Assembly (NCBI RefSeq): GCF_000720485.1
Contig: NZ_JOAX01000014.1
Span: 1-64,000 of the forward strand
Source: Streptomyces ochraceiscleroticus
Lineage (GTDB): Bacteria > Actinomycetota > Actinomycetes > Streptomycetales > Streptomycetaceae
DNA length: 64,000 nt
Direction of reading: 5' to 3'
Positions within the stretch are counted from its first letter, which is position 1, and the number at the start of each line of letters is the position of its first letter. Below are positions 38,154 through 47,221 of this stretch, piece after piece. The notes below the pieces were generated by a model, which did not search any database, had not been told where the DNA came from, and worked only from the letters and a program-made list of their open reading frames with translations. Both the position numbers and the translations under genes were made by a program.

Positions 38154-40757
38154 ATGGATCCCACGACCGCCGCCGCCCGTCTCACTCCCGAAGCCGTCAC
38201 GCCGCTCGTGAGAGCGCTGTTCGTGAGCGCGGAGGAGGCGGCGGAGGCGGGCGTGCCGGCCGACCGGCCGGTGCCCCTCGCGCGGCTCGTCGCCTTCCGC
38301 GGGGAGAAGCCGGCGCTCAGCGGGGAGGACCTCGAAGCGCTCGCCGGGCGGCTCGTGGCGATCGCCGCCCCCGACGAGGCGGCGGCGCGTCCGGTGGCCG
38401 GCGCGCTGGCGCACACGCTCGGGGTACTCGGCGCGAGCGGGCTGGACGACTGGCAGGCCGTACAGCTCCCGCCCGCCGACTTCGCGCGCCGGCTGCGCGT
38501 CGCCGCACCGGAAGCGGAGCACGGGCTGGCCCCCGACGGCAGCGCGCTGCTCACGGTCGTGCTCGACGCCGTGGCCGTACACCTCCTGTACTTCCTCACA
38601 CAGCGGTCGGACTTCGTCGCGCGCACGCTCGTGGAGGAGACCCGGCGGCTGGCGGAGCAGGCCGCACCCGGGCCCCGGCCCGACGAGGCATCAGTACCCG
38701 CGGCGCCCGCCGACGACGCCGCCTTCGAGGAGCGGTTCGCGCGGGACACCACCGTGCTCCACAACCACCTCACGATCTTCGGCATCGACCTCGCGCACTC
38801 GCCGGACAGCTGGCCGCTGGACGCGGCCTACCTGGGGCTGCAGTGCGAGCGCGGGCAGCCACGGCTGCCCGCGGCACCGCACGAACAGCGCGACCCGGGG
38901 CCGCAGGCCCCGCCCGTCCCCGCCGAGCAGGCGCTTGCCGGGCTGGACAAGGTGCTCGTACGGGGCGTCGCGGGGTCCGGCAAGACGACGCTGCTGCAGT
39001 GGCTGGCGGTCGCCACGGCGCGCGGCGAGCCGCCCGAGGCACTGGCCGCGGAGCTGCACGGCCGGGTACCGTTCCTGCTGCCCGTACGCCGCTTCGCGTC
39101 CCGCTCCGGCATCCCGTCGCCGGACGGCTTCCTGGCGGCCATGGGATACCCGGGCGCGGACGCGCAGCCCCCCGGCTGGGCGGAGCGGGTGCTGCGGGCC
39201 GGCCGCGGGCTGCTGCTGGTCGACGGCGTGGACGAGGCGCCGGAGGACGACCGCGAGCGGCTCCGGCTGCGGCTGCGCGACTGGGCGGAGCAGTACCCGG
39301 GCAACGTCTGGGTGGTGACCTCCCGGCCGTCCGCCGTGCCGGAGGACTGGCTGGCCGCCGACGGGTTCACCGAGCTGCGGCTGGCACCGATGAGCCGCGA
39401 GGACGTCGCGGCGTTCATCCAGCGCTGGCACCGCGCCGCGGCCCAGCAGTCGCCCGCCGACCTGGACCGGCTCGGGCACTACGAGCGGACGCTGCTGAAC
39501 GCCGTACGCATCACCCGGGACCTGGGGCGGCTGGCGACCAACCCGCTGATGTGCGGGCTGCTGTGCGCGCTCCACCGGGACCGGCGCGGCTATCTGCCCA
39601 GCGGGCGCAAGGAGCTGTACGACGCGGGGCTGTCGATGCTGCTGGAGCGGCGGGACCGGGAGCGGGCGATGGTGGCCACCGACGCCATCGACCTGCCGCG
39701 GCAGCCGAAAATACAGCTTCTGCAGAAGCTGGCGCGCTGGATGCTGGTCAACGGCCGGTCCGAGATGGACCGCGACGTCGCCGTGGACACCCTGGCCCAG
39801 CACCTGCCCGCCATTCCCGACGCGGCCCGCCAGGGCGACGCCGAGGACGTCTACCGGCATCTGCTGAACCGCACGGGTCTGCTGCGCGAAACGACGCCCG
39901 GCACGGTGGACTTCGTACACCGGACGTTCCAGGACTATCTGGCCGCGCGGGCCACCGTGCAGCAGCACGATTTCGCCCTGCTGCTGGACCACGCGCACCA
40001 CACGGAGTGGGAGGACGTCATCCGGATGGCGGTCGCCCTCGCCCGGCCCGACGAGTGCGCGACGCTGCTGAACGGGCTGCTGGCGCCGCACGCGGGCGTA
40101 CGCGCCGCGGATGCCCGGCACCGCAAGCTGCTGGCCGCCGCCTGCCTGGAGCACGCCACGGAGCTGGACCCGGAGGTCCGGGGGCGGGTGCAGCGCTTCA
40201 CGCGCGACATGATGCGGCCGACCACCGCGGCCGGGGCCCGCGCGCTGGGCTGGATCGGGCCGATCGTCCTGGAGATGCTGCCGGACCCGGCCAAGGCCAC
40301 CAACGCCGAGGCGTACCTCCTCGCCCTCACCGCCACCTCCATCGGCGACGACATGGCCATCGACTACCTCACCGGGCTGCGGGAGCGGCCGCACCTGGAC
40401 GTGCGGGCGCAGCTCGCGAGCGCCTGGCGGCGGTACGACACCGAGCGGTACGCGCGGGAGATCATCGCCCACCTCGACGACGCCGAGCTGTACTTCCCGG
40501 TGTCCGACCTGGAGGAGCTGCACGCGCTGCGCCGGCTCGGCGGCCGGCCGCACCTCCAGATCGCCGGACGGTTCACGCCCGACCAGCTCATCGAGGGCAT
40601 CGTCGCCGAGCGGCTGACCCGGCTGTGGCTCTCCTACGACCTGGGCGTCCCGATGGACTGGCTGGCCGCCTTCCCGCGCCTGGACACACTCCTGGTGGGC
40701 AGCAGGCTGCCGCGCCCGGCCGGCGTGCCGGAGGGCATAGAGGTCGTGGAGCTCTAG
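38154..40757 (+). CDS. NACHT ATPase, paralogue with reduced LRR
   Basis: An 867-aa paralogue of the preceding protein. The same blocks recur: QAVQL at 101-105, [14 protein letters not shown] near 147-160, [20 protein letters not shown] near 206-225, Walker [10 protein letters not shown] (271-279), Walker [13 protein letters not shown] (353-364), [12 protein letters not shown] (589-600). After the helical region it keeps only one or two LRR-like turns ([20 protein letters not shown]) and stops about 175 residues shorter than its partner. Both ATPase cores look intact. The pair most likely arose by tandem duplication and is one operon. It ends before a strong terminator facing clpC. Confidence 0.85.
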   Translation: MDPTTAAARLTPEAVTPLVRALFVSAEEAAEAGVPADRPVPLARLVAFRGEKPALSGEDLEALAGRLVAIAAPDEAAARPVAGALAHTLGVLGASGLDDWQAVQLPPADFARRLRVAAPEAEHGLAPDGSALLTVVLDAVAVHLLYFLTQRSDFVARTLVEETRRLAEQAAPGPRPDEASVPAAPADDAAFEERFARDTTVLHNHLTIFGIDLAHSPDSWPLDAAYLGLQCERGQPRLPAAPHEQRDPGPQAPPVPAEQALAGLDKVLVRGVAGSGKTTLLQWLAVATARGEPPEALAAELHGRVPFLLPVRRFASRSGIPSPDGFLAAMGYPGADAQPPGWAERVLRAGRGLLLVDGVDEAPEDDRERLRLRLRDWAEQYPGNVWVVTSRPSAVPEDWLAADGFTELRLAPMSREDVAAFIQRWHRAAAQQSPADLDRLGHYERTLLNAVRITRDLGRLATNPLMCGLLCALHRDRRGYLPSGRKELYDAGLSMLLERRDRERAMVATDAIDLPRQPKIQLLQKLARWMLVNGRSEMDRDVAVDTLAQHLPAIPDAARQGDAEDVYRHLLNRTGLLRETTPGTVDFVHRTFQDYLAARATVQQHDFALLLDHAHHTEWEDVIRMAVALARPDECATLLNGLLAPHAGVRAADARHRKLLAAACLEHATELDPEVRGRVQRFTRDMMRPTTAAGARALGWIGPIVLEMLPDPAKATNAEAYLLALTATSIGDDMAIDYLTGLRERPHLDVRAQLASAWRRYDTERYAREIIAHLDDAELYFPVSDLEELHALRRLGGRPHLQIAGRFTPDQLIEGIVAERLTRLWLSYDLGVPMDWLAAFPRLDTLLVGSRLPRPAGVPEGIEVVEL

Positions 40758-40804
40758 GGGCTTGCGACGGACCTTCGAGGAGCACCCCCGGCATACGCAA
40801 AACA

Positions 40805-40843
40805 CCGCTGCCCCGGAACCACGCGGTGGTTCCGGGGCAGCGG
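40805..40843. terminator. 18-bp-stem bidirectional terminator
   Basis: CCGCTGCCCCGGAACCAC (40805-40822) and its exact complement (40826-40843) enclose a GCG loop, flanked by AAAACA on the left. It separates the NACHT pair from the convergent clpC, 20 bases before the clpC stop. Confidence 0.9.
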
Positions 40844-40862
40844 CGGTGAGCTGCGGTGGCGC

Positions 40863-43382
40863 TTACGCGTCCTTGCTCAGGTTCGGGCCCGAGCCGGCGG
40901 ACTCGATCGGCGGGGCGTCGGGCAGGGCCGACTTCTCCTCGCCGCGGAAGGTGAACTTGGCGTTCTCCCCCTCGCCCTCGACATCGACGACCACGATGTG
41001 GCCCGGACGCAGCTCGGTGAAGAGGATCTTCTCCGAGAGGGCGTCCTCGATCTCGCGCTGGATCGTCCGGCGCAGCGGGCGGGCGCCCAGCACCGGGTCG
41101 TAACCGCGCTTGGCGAGCAGCGACTTGGCCTCGGCGCTGAGCTCGATGCCCATGTCGCGGTCCTTGAGGCGCTCGTCCACCTTGGCGATCATCAGGTCGA
41201 CGATCTGGATGATGTCTTCCTCGGTGAGCTGGTGGAAGACCACCGTGTCATCGACACGGTTCAGGAACTCCGGCCGGAAGTGCTGCTTGAGCTCTTCGTT
41301 GACCTTGTTCTTCATCCGCTCGTAGCCGGACTTGACGTCACCCTGGGCGGCGAAGCCCAGGTTGAAGCCCTTGGAGATATCCCGCGTGCCGAGGTTCGTC
41401 GTCATGATGATGACGGTGTTCTTGAAGTCCACGACCCGGCCCTGGGAGTCGGTCAGGCGACCGTCCTCCAGGATCTGCAGCAGGGAGTTGAAGATGTCCG
41501 GGTGGGCCTTCTCGACCTCGTCGAAGAGGACCACGGAGAACGGCTTGCGGCGGACCTTCTCGGTCAGCTGGCCACCCTCTTCGTAGCCGACGTAGCCGGG
41601 AGGCGAACCGAAGAGCCGGGAGACCGTGTGCTTCTCGCTGAACTCCGACATGTCGAGGGAGATCAGCGCGTCCTCGTCGCCGAAGAGGAACTCGGCGAGC
41701 GTCTTGGACAGCTCGGTCTTACCGACACCGGACGGGCCCGCGAAGATGAACGAACCGCCGGGGCGCTTCGGGTCCTTCAGGCCGGCACGCGTACGCCGGA
41801 TGGCCTGCGAGAGCGCCTTGATGGCGTCCTTCTGGCCGATGACGCGCTTGTGCAGCTCGTCCTCCATGCGGAGGAGACGGGAAGACTCCTCCTCGGTGAG
41901 CTTGAAGACCGGGATGCCCGTGGCCGTGGCCAGGACCTCGGCGATCAGCTCGCCGTCGACCTCGGCGACGACGTCCATGTCGCCGGCCTTCCACTCCTTC
42001 TCCCGCTTCGCCTTCGCGGCCAGGAGCTGCTTCTCCTTGTCGCGCAGGCCCGCGGCCATCTCGAAGTCCTGCGAGTCGATCGCGGACTCCTTCTCCCGGC
42101 GCACGTCGGCGATCTTCTCGTCGAACTCGCGGAGGTCCGGCGGCGCGGTCATCCGGCGGATGCGCATCCGGGAACCGGCCTCGTCGATCAGGTCGATCGC
42201 CTTGTCCGGCAGGAAGCGGTCGGAGATGTACCGGTCGGCGAGCTGAGCCGCCTGGACCAGCGCCTCGTCCGTGATCGAGACGCGGTGGTGCGCCTCGTAG
42301 CGGTCGCGCAGGCCCTTGAGGATCTCGATCGTGTGCGGCAGCGACGGCTCCGCGACCTGGATCGGCTGGAAACGGCGCTCGAGGGCCGCGTCCTTCTCCA
42401 GGTGCTTGCGGTACTCGTCGAGCGTGGTCGCACCGATGGTCTGCAGCTCACCGCGGGCCAGCATCGGCTTCAGGATGCTGGCGGCGTCGATCGCGCCCTC
42501 GGCGGCACCCGCACCCACCAGGGTGTGGAGCTCGTCGATGAACAGGATGATGTCGCCGCGGGTGCGGATCTCCTTGAGCACCTTCTTCAGGCGCTCCTCG
42601 AAGTCACCGCGGTACCGGGAGCCGGCGACCAGGGCACCGAGGTCGAGGGTGTAGAGGTGCTTGTCCTTGAGGGTCTCGGGCACCTCGCCCTTGACGATGG
42701 CCTGGGCCAGGCCCTCGACGACCGCCGTCTTGCCGACGCCGGGCTCGCCGATGAGGACCGGGTTGTTCTTCGTACGGCGGGACAGCACCTGCATGACCCG
42801 CTCGATTTCCTTCTCGCGCCCGATGACCGGGTCGAGCTTGGTCTCCCGAGCGGCCTGCGTGAGATTGCGGCCGAACTGGTCCAGGACGAGGGAGGTCGAG
42901 GGCGTGCCCTCGGCGGGGCCGCCCGCGGCGGCCGTCTCCTTGCCCTGGTAGCCGGAGAGCAGCTGGATGACCTGCTGCCGCACCCGGTTCAGATCGGCGC
43001 CCAGCTTCACGAGGACCTGGGCGGCGACGCCCTCCCCCTCGCGGATCAGGCCGAGCAGGATGTGCTCGGTGCCGATGTAGTTGTGGCCGAGCTGAAGGGC
43101 CTCACGGAGCGACAGCTCCAGGACCTTCTTGGCACGGGGGGTGAAGGGAATGTGACCGGACGGGGCCTGCTGGCCCTGGCCAATGATCTCCTCCACCTGC
43201 TGGCGGACCGCCTCGAGCGAAATCCCGAGGCTCTCCAGGGCCTTAGCGGCGACACCCTCACCCTCATGGATCAGGCCCAGGAGAATGTGCTCGGTGCCGA
43301 TGTAGTTGTGGTTGAGCATCCGGGCTTCTTCCTGAGCCAGGACGACAACCCGCCGCGCGCGGTCGGTGAACCTCTCGAACAT
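40863..43382 (-). CDS. clpC: ATP-dependent Clp protease ATPase ClpC
   Basis: Hsp100 unfoldase that feeds substrates to ClpP. The 839-aa protein has two N-terminal Clp repeats (each with [12 protein letters not shown]), AAA module 1 with Walker A GEPGVGKT (212-219), a UVR-like coiled middle domain ([14 protein letters not shown]), and AAA module 2 with [11 protein letters not shown] 43382 follows GAGGAG. Two ClgR-type operator matches lie upstream at 43588 and 43741, consistent with ClgR activation of the Clp system in actinobacteria. Confidence 0.97.
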   Translation of the reverse strand: MFERFTDRARRVVVLAQEEARMLNHNYIGTEHILLGLIHEGEGVAAKALESLGISLEAVRQQVEEIIGQGQQAPSGHIPFTPRAKKVLELSLREALQLGHNYIGTEHILLGLIREGEGVAAQVLVKLGADLNRVRQQVIQLLSGYQGKETAAAGGPAEGTPSTSLVLDQFGRNLTQAARETKLDPVIGREKEIERVMQVLSRRTKNNPVLIGEPGVGKTAVVEGLAQAIVKGEVPETLKDKHLYTLDLGALVAGSRYRGDFEERLKKVLKEIRTRGDIILFIDELHTLVGAGAAEGAIDAASILKPMLARGELQTIGATTLDEYRKHLEKDAALERRFQPIQVAEPSLPHTIEILKGLRDRYEAHHRVSITDEALVQAAQLADRYISDRFLPDKAIDLIDEAGSRMRIRRMTAPPDLREFDEKIADVRREKESAIDSQDFEMAAGLRDKEKQLLAAKAKREKEWKAGDMDVVAEVDGELIAEVLATATGIPVFKLTEEESSRLLRMEDELHKRVIGQKDAIKALSQAIRRTRAGLKDPKRPGGSFIFAGPSGVGKTELSKTLAEFLFGDEDALISLDMSEFSEKHTVSRLFGSPPGYVGYEEGGQLTEKVRRKPFSVVLFDEVEKAHPDIFNSLLQILEDGRLTDSQGRVVDFKNTVIIMTTNLGTRDISKGFNLGFAAQGDVKSGYERMKNKVNEELKQHFRPEFLNRVDDTVVFHQLTEEDIIQIVDLMIAKVDERLKDRDMGIELSAEAKSLLAKRGYDPVLGARPLRRTIQREIEDALSEKILFTELRPGHIVVVDVEGEGENAKFTFRGEEKSALPDAPPIESAGSGPNLSKDA

Positions 43383-43587
43383 CGTTAATCGCTCCTCAGA
43401 GCGGTCAGGCAGTTAGGGGTCGGTCCCCTCCCTGTCCTTCCGCATGCTAGTCCCGCGGGGCGGGACAGCTCATTCCAACTGCCGACACCCGTCCTTGGCC
43501 TCCTGCCCCGAACAGCCGACATCTGCTCCAACCCGATGGTGCGAGACGATGTTCCCGCAGGCCAGGCATATACGCCCCATGCCAGTA

Positions 43588-43601
43588 CGCCCATGGCGAA
43601 C
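43588..43601 (-). promoter_or_regulatory. ClgR-box match, proximal
   Basis: On the minus strand this reads GTTCGC-CATGG-GCG, an exact match to GTTCGC-N5-GCG described for ClgR in Streptomyces (from memory). It lies about 205 bases before the clpC start. Confidence 0.6.
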
Positions 43602-43740
43602 GCGGCCTTGCCCGACACGCCCGCGCTTCTCGCGCGGCCGTCGCGTACATCCCGCTCAGAGCGCCGATTCATCGTCCCTCCCCTCGCGAAAAGTCTTACC
43701 CGCTGCCTCTGACAGTCCATCCGCGCGGCCCGCCTTACTC

Positions 43741-43754
43741 CGCTACGGGCGAAC
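43741..43754 (-). promoter_or_regulatory. ClgR-box match, distal
   Basis: On the minus strand this reads GTTCGC-CCGTA-GCG, a second exact match to GTTCGC-N5-GCG, about 360 bases before clpC and 117 bases before the divergent start at 43871. Otherwise the 488-base gap 43383-43870 shows no gene. Confidence 0.55.
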
Positions 43755-43870
43755 ACCCTTGCGCCGTTTTACGCGCCCGCACGCCCGTCCTATACCCATC
43801 GGACGAGCACGGTACGTATCCACACCTCAACCCAGCGTAACTTCTGAGCATTTCGGGAGTTGCACCGGTC

Positions 43871-44641
43871 ATGGCCCTCGCGCTCCCGCGCCCCCGCGAT
43901 CCGCTGCTCGCCGCAGGCCCTGCGGCGCGGCAGTGGTACGAGCAGGCGCTGGGCTGGCCGACGGCCGGCGGGGAGCCGCTCCGGCTGCGCACGGGAATCC
44001 GCTTCGACGTCCTGGAGATGCCCGCGGACGCCGGATTCGCCACGCTGCGCCGTGCCGGGCGCACGGGCCCGGTCGCGCTCGGCAGGAGCCAGGGGCGCCC
44101 GTACAGCTCCCAGGAGCCCGGAGAGCCGGTCCTGCGCCTTCTGGTGGCCACCGGCGCGGCGGACGAGCTGCCAGGGGTGCTGGAGTGGCTGGAGTGGGGC
44201 TCGGTGGGCCTGGAGCTGACCGCTCTCGGCTCCGGCGACCTGATGCCCGCGCCACCGCCTGTGGCGCCCTGGACGCCGGCCGCGCGAGAGGCGACGGCGC
44301 CGGTCCCGGCAGCGGGGCCTGGGCTGCCTGCGGGGGTCGGTCCGTGGGGGGCCGCGTGGGTACGGCCTCCGGAGCCGGGCTGCGATGTCGAGGCGACGCT
44401 GCCCTCCACGGGGAGCGGGGCAGGTCTCGGGGGCGGTGGTGGGGTTCCCCGTACATCACGTATGGGGCGCGCCCCCGACCTCGTACGGCTCGTGAGCGTG
44501 GCGGCGACGGAATGCCACCGGGCCCGGTTGCTGCGCGTAAGAAAAGGTCGAACGGATCGCTTCCGCGGTGATCAGCCGTTGGCCTTCTCGTACGCCTCGC
44601 GGACGGTCGCGGGGACGCGGCCGCGGTCATTGACCTCGTAG
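43871..44641 (+). CDS. Hypothetical Pro/Gly-rich protein, overlaps lsr2 end
   Basis: A 256-aa protein with no recognised domain. Residues 15-140 have normal protein-like composition (QWYEQALGWP, RFDVLEMPADAGFATLRRAG, LLVATGAADELPGVLEWLEWG); the rest is Pro/Ala/Gly-rich and then basic. GGGAG lies 11 bases before the ATG. The last 70 bases overlap the end of lsr2 on the other strand, so the final 23 residues mirror a conserved gene and may not be functional. Its place between clpC and lsr2 suggests a conserved Streptomyces gene. Confidence 0.55.
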   Translation: MALALPRPRDPLLAAGPAARQWYEQALGWPTAGGEPLRLRTGIRFDVLEMPADAGFATLRRAGRTGPVALGRSQGRPYSSQEPGEPVLRLLVATGAADELPGVLEWLEWGSVGLELTALGSGDLMPAPPPVAPWTPAAREATAPVPAAGPGLPAGVGPWGAAWVRPPEPGCDVEATLPSTGSGAGLGGGGGVPRTSRMGRAPDLVRLVSVAATECHRARLLRVRKGRTDRFRGDQPLAFSYASRTVAGTRPRSLTS

Positions 44642-44904
44642 CCGTTCTCCTTGGCCCACTTACGGATCTCAGCGGTGTCCTTGTTGCCGGACGAGGCGGC
44701 ACGCGCCTTGCCACGGCCGCTCGCGGCACGACCGGTACGGCGGCCGGCCTTCACGAACGTCTCAAGGGCGTCGCGCAGCTTCTCCGCGTTGCCGTTGCTG
44801 AGGTCGATCTCATAGGACTTACCGTCGAGCGCGAACGTCACCGTCTCGTCGGCCTCGCCACCGTCGAGGTCGTCGACAAGAAGAACCTGAACCTTCTGTG
44901 CCAC
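44572..44904 (-). CDS. lsr2: Nucleoid-associated silencer Lsr2
   Basis: A 110-aa xenogeneic silencer that binds AT-rich DNA in the minor groove and bridges it. The N-terminal oligomerisation domain (KVQVLLVDDLDGG, then VTFALDGKSYEIDL) and the C-terminal DNA-binding domain with the AT-hook-like RGR at 94-96 (ENGYEVNDRGRVP) are both complete. The GTG at 44904 follows GAAAGGG. In Streptomyces Lsr2 represses many horizontally acquired and specialised-metabolite genes; no strongly AT-rich island is seen in this window. Confidence 0.96.
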   Translation of the reverse strand: MAQKVQVLLVDDLDGGEADETVTFALDGKSYEIDLSNGNAEKLRDALETFVKAGRRTGRAASGRGKARAASSGNKDTAEIRKWAKENGYEVNDRGRVPATVREAYEKANG

Positions 44905-45060
44905 CGGTTTCCCTTTCATCGAATGTGGATTACGACGGAAAGCAAACCGCTTTTCCGGGAAAAACACAAACCCCCGGGTCGGGTTCAGATGCGACAGGTC
45001 CGGGGAACACCGGCTTCGACAGCTATGAGATAGGGGCGCGATTCGGACATAGAAGGCTGA

Positions 45061-45579
45061 TCACAGGTGCAGAAGCATGCGACTGTTGCCTAGGGTGTTG
45101 GGCTTCACTCGTTCGAGACCGAGGAACTCGGCGACGCCCTCGTCATAGGAACGCAGCAGCTCGCTGTAGACATCGCCGTCGACCGGAGTCTCGCCGATCT
45201 CCACGAAGCCGTGCTTGGCGAAGAAGTCGACTTCGAAGGTCAGACAGAAAATACGGCGCACTCCCAGCCAGCTTGCTGTACGGAGCAGCTTGTCCAGGAC
45301 CAGATGTCCCACGCCCGCGCCCTTGAGCTGCGGGGCGACGGCGAGGGTACGGACCTCCGCGAGGTCTTCCCACATGACGTGCAGTGCGCCGCAGCCCACC
45401 ACCTCGGCGTCCTCGTCGCGCTCGGCCACCCAGAACTCCTGGATGTCCTCGTAAAGCGTGACGGTGGCTTTGTCCAGCAGGATCCCGTCACGCGAGTAGG
45501 AGTCGATGAGGCGGCGTACGGCGGGCACATCACTGGTCCGGGCCCGGCGGACGGTGACGCCATTCGATAGCGGTGGCAT
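45061..45579 (-). CDS. GNAT acetyltransferase, short N-acetylglutamate synthase type
   Basis: A 172-aa GNAT-fold enzyme. The acetyl-CoA-binding segment is VRTLAVAPQLKGAGVGHLVL, and the C-terminal FFAKHGFVEIGE matches the stand-alone amino-acid N-acetyltransferases of actinobacteria, which acetylate glutamate for arginine synthesis. No other arginine gene is nearby. The gene starts 9 bases after the BlaI-type gene, so the two form an operon. GNAT assignment is firm; glutamate as substrate is probable. Confidence 0.82.
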   Translation of the reverse strand: MPPLSNGVTVRRARTSDVPAVRRLIDSYSRDGILLDKATVTLYEDIQEFWVAERDEDAEVVGCGALHVMWEDLAEVRTLAVAPQLKGAGVGHLVLDKLLRTASWLGVRRIFCLTFEVDFFAKHGFVEIGETPVDGDVYSELLRSYDEGVAEFLGLERVKPNTLGNSRMLLHL

Positions 45580-45588
45580 GCAAGGACG

Positions 45589-46002
45589 CTATCGTTCCGA
45601 CTCGCCCGCTCCGGAGCCGGGTTCCGCGACTTCCTCCGGTGTCCCCGCTTGGACGACGCGCATGGCATCGCTGAGGGCCTGCCGCTGTTCCTGCGACATC
45701 ATCCCGAAGAAGGCGACGAGGGCGGCCGCGGGGTTGTCGCTCACGGACCACGCTTCGTTCATCAGTGCGGCCGAGTAGGCGGCGCGAGTGGAGACCGCCT
45801 CATATCTATAGGCCCGGCCTTCCGCTTCTCGCCGTACCCAGCCCTTCTGGTGAAGGTTGTCCAATACGGTCATCACCGTGGTGTACGCGATGGACCGTTC
45901 CTTCTGCAGATCTTCGAGTACTTCCCGAACGGTTACCGGCCGGTTCCACTGCCAGACCCGCGTCATGACGGCATCTTCCAGTTCACCCAAACGTCTCGGC
46001 AC
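45589..46002 (-). CDS. BlaI/MecI/CopY family repressor
   Basis: A 137-aa winged-helix repressor: LGELEDAVMTRVWQWNRPVTVREVLEDL, then the recognition region SIAYTTVMTVLDNLHQKGWV, then a dimerisation tail. BlaI proteins are normally paired with a BlaR-type sensor protease or a beta-lactamase; neither is present. GTG 46002 starts with MPRRLGEL and has no Shine-Dalgarno, suggesting a leaderless mRNA. It is co-transcribed with the acetyltransferase gene. Confidence 0.88.
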   Translation of the reverse strand: MPRRLGELEDAVMTRVWQWNRPVTVREVLEDLQKERSIAYTTVMTVLDNLHQKGWVRREAEGRAYRYEAVSTRAAYSAALMNEAWSVSDNPAAALVAFFGMMSQEQRQALSDAMRVVQAGTPEEVAEPGSGAGESER

Positions 46003-46079
46003 ACGAGAACAATAGTGGGAGATGTCCAGAATGCCGCGTGTTCGCGTCGGCGAGCGACCGATTCATCGCAGAAAAAGGC

Positions 46080-46112
46080 GTACGGCCCGGGATGTGCAAT
46101 CCCGGGCCGTAC
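46080..46112 (-). terminator. Intrinsic terminator with T-tract
   Basis: A perfect 14-bp stem (46080-46093 with 46099-46112, GTACGGCCCGGGAT and its complement) has a 5-base loop and is followed on the minus strand by CGCCTTTTTC. It is a canonical rho-independent terminator, 58 bases after the 59-aa membrane protein gene. Confidence 0.92.
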
Positions 46113-46169
46113 GTCACATTCGCGAAGCTCGAAGACCGGAGCGGATCACACCGCTCCGATGCGCGCGGT

Positions 46170-46349
46170 TCAGGCGCCGTGCGCCTTCGGCTCCTGGCGG
46201 GCGGACTCGGCGCTCTGGAGAACGGCGTCCACGGCCGCGTCCTCCTTGGCCTTGTTCGCGCCGCCCTGGCTCTTGATCATCGTCACGATGACCGCGGTGA
46301 AGGCAATGGCCATCACTACGGGGGGCAGCAGCGCCGATACGTAATCCAT
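46170..46349 (-). CDS. 59-aa single-pass membrane protein
   Basis: A small gene with strong support: AAGGAGG lies 8 bases before ATG 46349, and a canonical terminator follows. The protein has one membrane helix at about 7-27 (LLPPVVMAIAFTAVIVTMI) and a charged, Ala-rich cytoplasmic tail. The topology resembles small regulatory membrane proteins, but no function can be assigned. Confidence 0.8.
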   Translation of the reverse strand: MDYVSALLPPVVMAIAFTAVIVTMIKSQGGANKAKEDAAVDAVLQSAESARQEPKAHGA

Positions 46350-46396
46350 GCCGAGGGCCTCCTTGTGCGACGAGGGTTCCAGAGTACGCGCCGTGC

Positions 46397-47074
46397 TCAG
46401 GCCGTCCGGGCCGCGGGGGGCGGGGAGGGCCTGCGGCGGGGCGGGAAGACCTCGCCGGGGGTGGGTACGGGACGGCCGCGGCGGCCCGGCTGCGGGCCCG
46501 CCGGACCGGGCTGCGGGGGCTTCGACGGCGGCTGCTGACCGGGCTGCGGGACGGGCGGGCGCTCCGGCTCGTCGGCCAGCCGGCCGCCGGGCAGGGCGCG
46601 CAGCCGGGCGCGCACGGAGGGCTCGGCGGCCTGCTCGGCGGCCTGCTCGCAGCGGCGCAGCAGGGCCGTGCGGCGGGCCCGCTCGGCCGGTCCCGCGTCC
46701 ACCGAGCGCAGCACCCGGAGCGCGCCGAGGTCGTCCGGGCCCGGGGCGTATCCGGCCGCCAGGGCCTCCTGGAGCCGCCCCAGATAGCCGTGTACGGAGC
46801 CCGGGAGCGCGTCGCGGTACCGGGCGAGGTCGGCGAAGAGGAAGGCGCGCAGCCGGCCGCCTTCGCGCTCCGCCTCGTCCAGCGCCTCGGCGAGCCGGAG
46901 GCACTCCTGGACCTGTTGCGCGCGCCGCGGATCACGGGTCGCGGGGACGGCACCGGCGGGAGCGGGGACGGGGACGGAAGCGGGCTGGAGGGCGGTGGCG
47001 AGGGCGCGGCGGAGCACGCGCAGTTCGTCCGCGCTGAACGCCATGCCGCCGCGGTATCCGTATGGCGTGGGCAT
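46397..47074 (-). CDS. Hypothetical helical protein with Pro-rich tail
   Basis: A 225-aa protein: residues 10-155 are Ala/Arg/Leu-rich and probably helical (LRVLRRALATAL, then RLAEALDEAEREGGRLRAFLFADLARY), and the rest is Pro/Gln/Arg-rich with short repeats. No known domain. ATG 47074 is used; an in-frame ATG at 47044 is possible. The promoter may be the unusually AT-rich 47085-47125 stretch. Confidence 0.6.
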   Translation of the reverse strand: MPTPYGYRGGMAFSADELRVLRRALATALQPASVPVPAPAGAVPATRDPRRAQQVQECLRLAEALDEAEREGGRLRAFLFADLARYRDALPGSVHGYLGRLQEALAAGYAPGPDDLGALRVLRSVDAGPAERARRTALLRRCEQAAEQAAEPSVRARLRALPGGRLADEPERPPVPQPGQQPPSKPPQPGPAGPQPGRRGRPVPTPGEVFPPRRRPSPPPAARTA

Positions 47075-47221
47075 GGGCCCGACTTTAATTACTAAACGGA
47101 CAAAAACCCTGGTATTTGGAATTCCCGGGTGCGGCGCACGGGAGAGTGCTAGGGACGCGCCTTACGGGGCGCCGCGGGGCGCCCCGTATTCAGTTCCGCT
47201 TCTGCACTGCTCAGTGCCGCT

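Noticed and set aside
40998..43388. Nearly 800-codon open frame antisense to clpC
   Set aside because: Mirrors the conserved clpC reading frame; composition is Leu/Asp/Val/Gly-biased without motifs.
43441..43476. GGAAT on the minus strand upstream of clpC as a SigR -35 element
   Set aside because: No GTT occurs 18-19 bases downstream, so the SigR consensus is incomplete.
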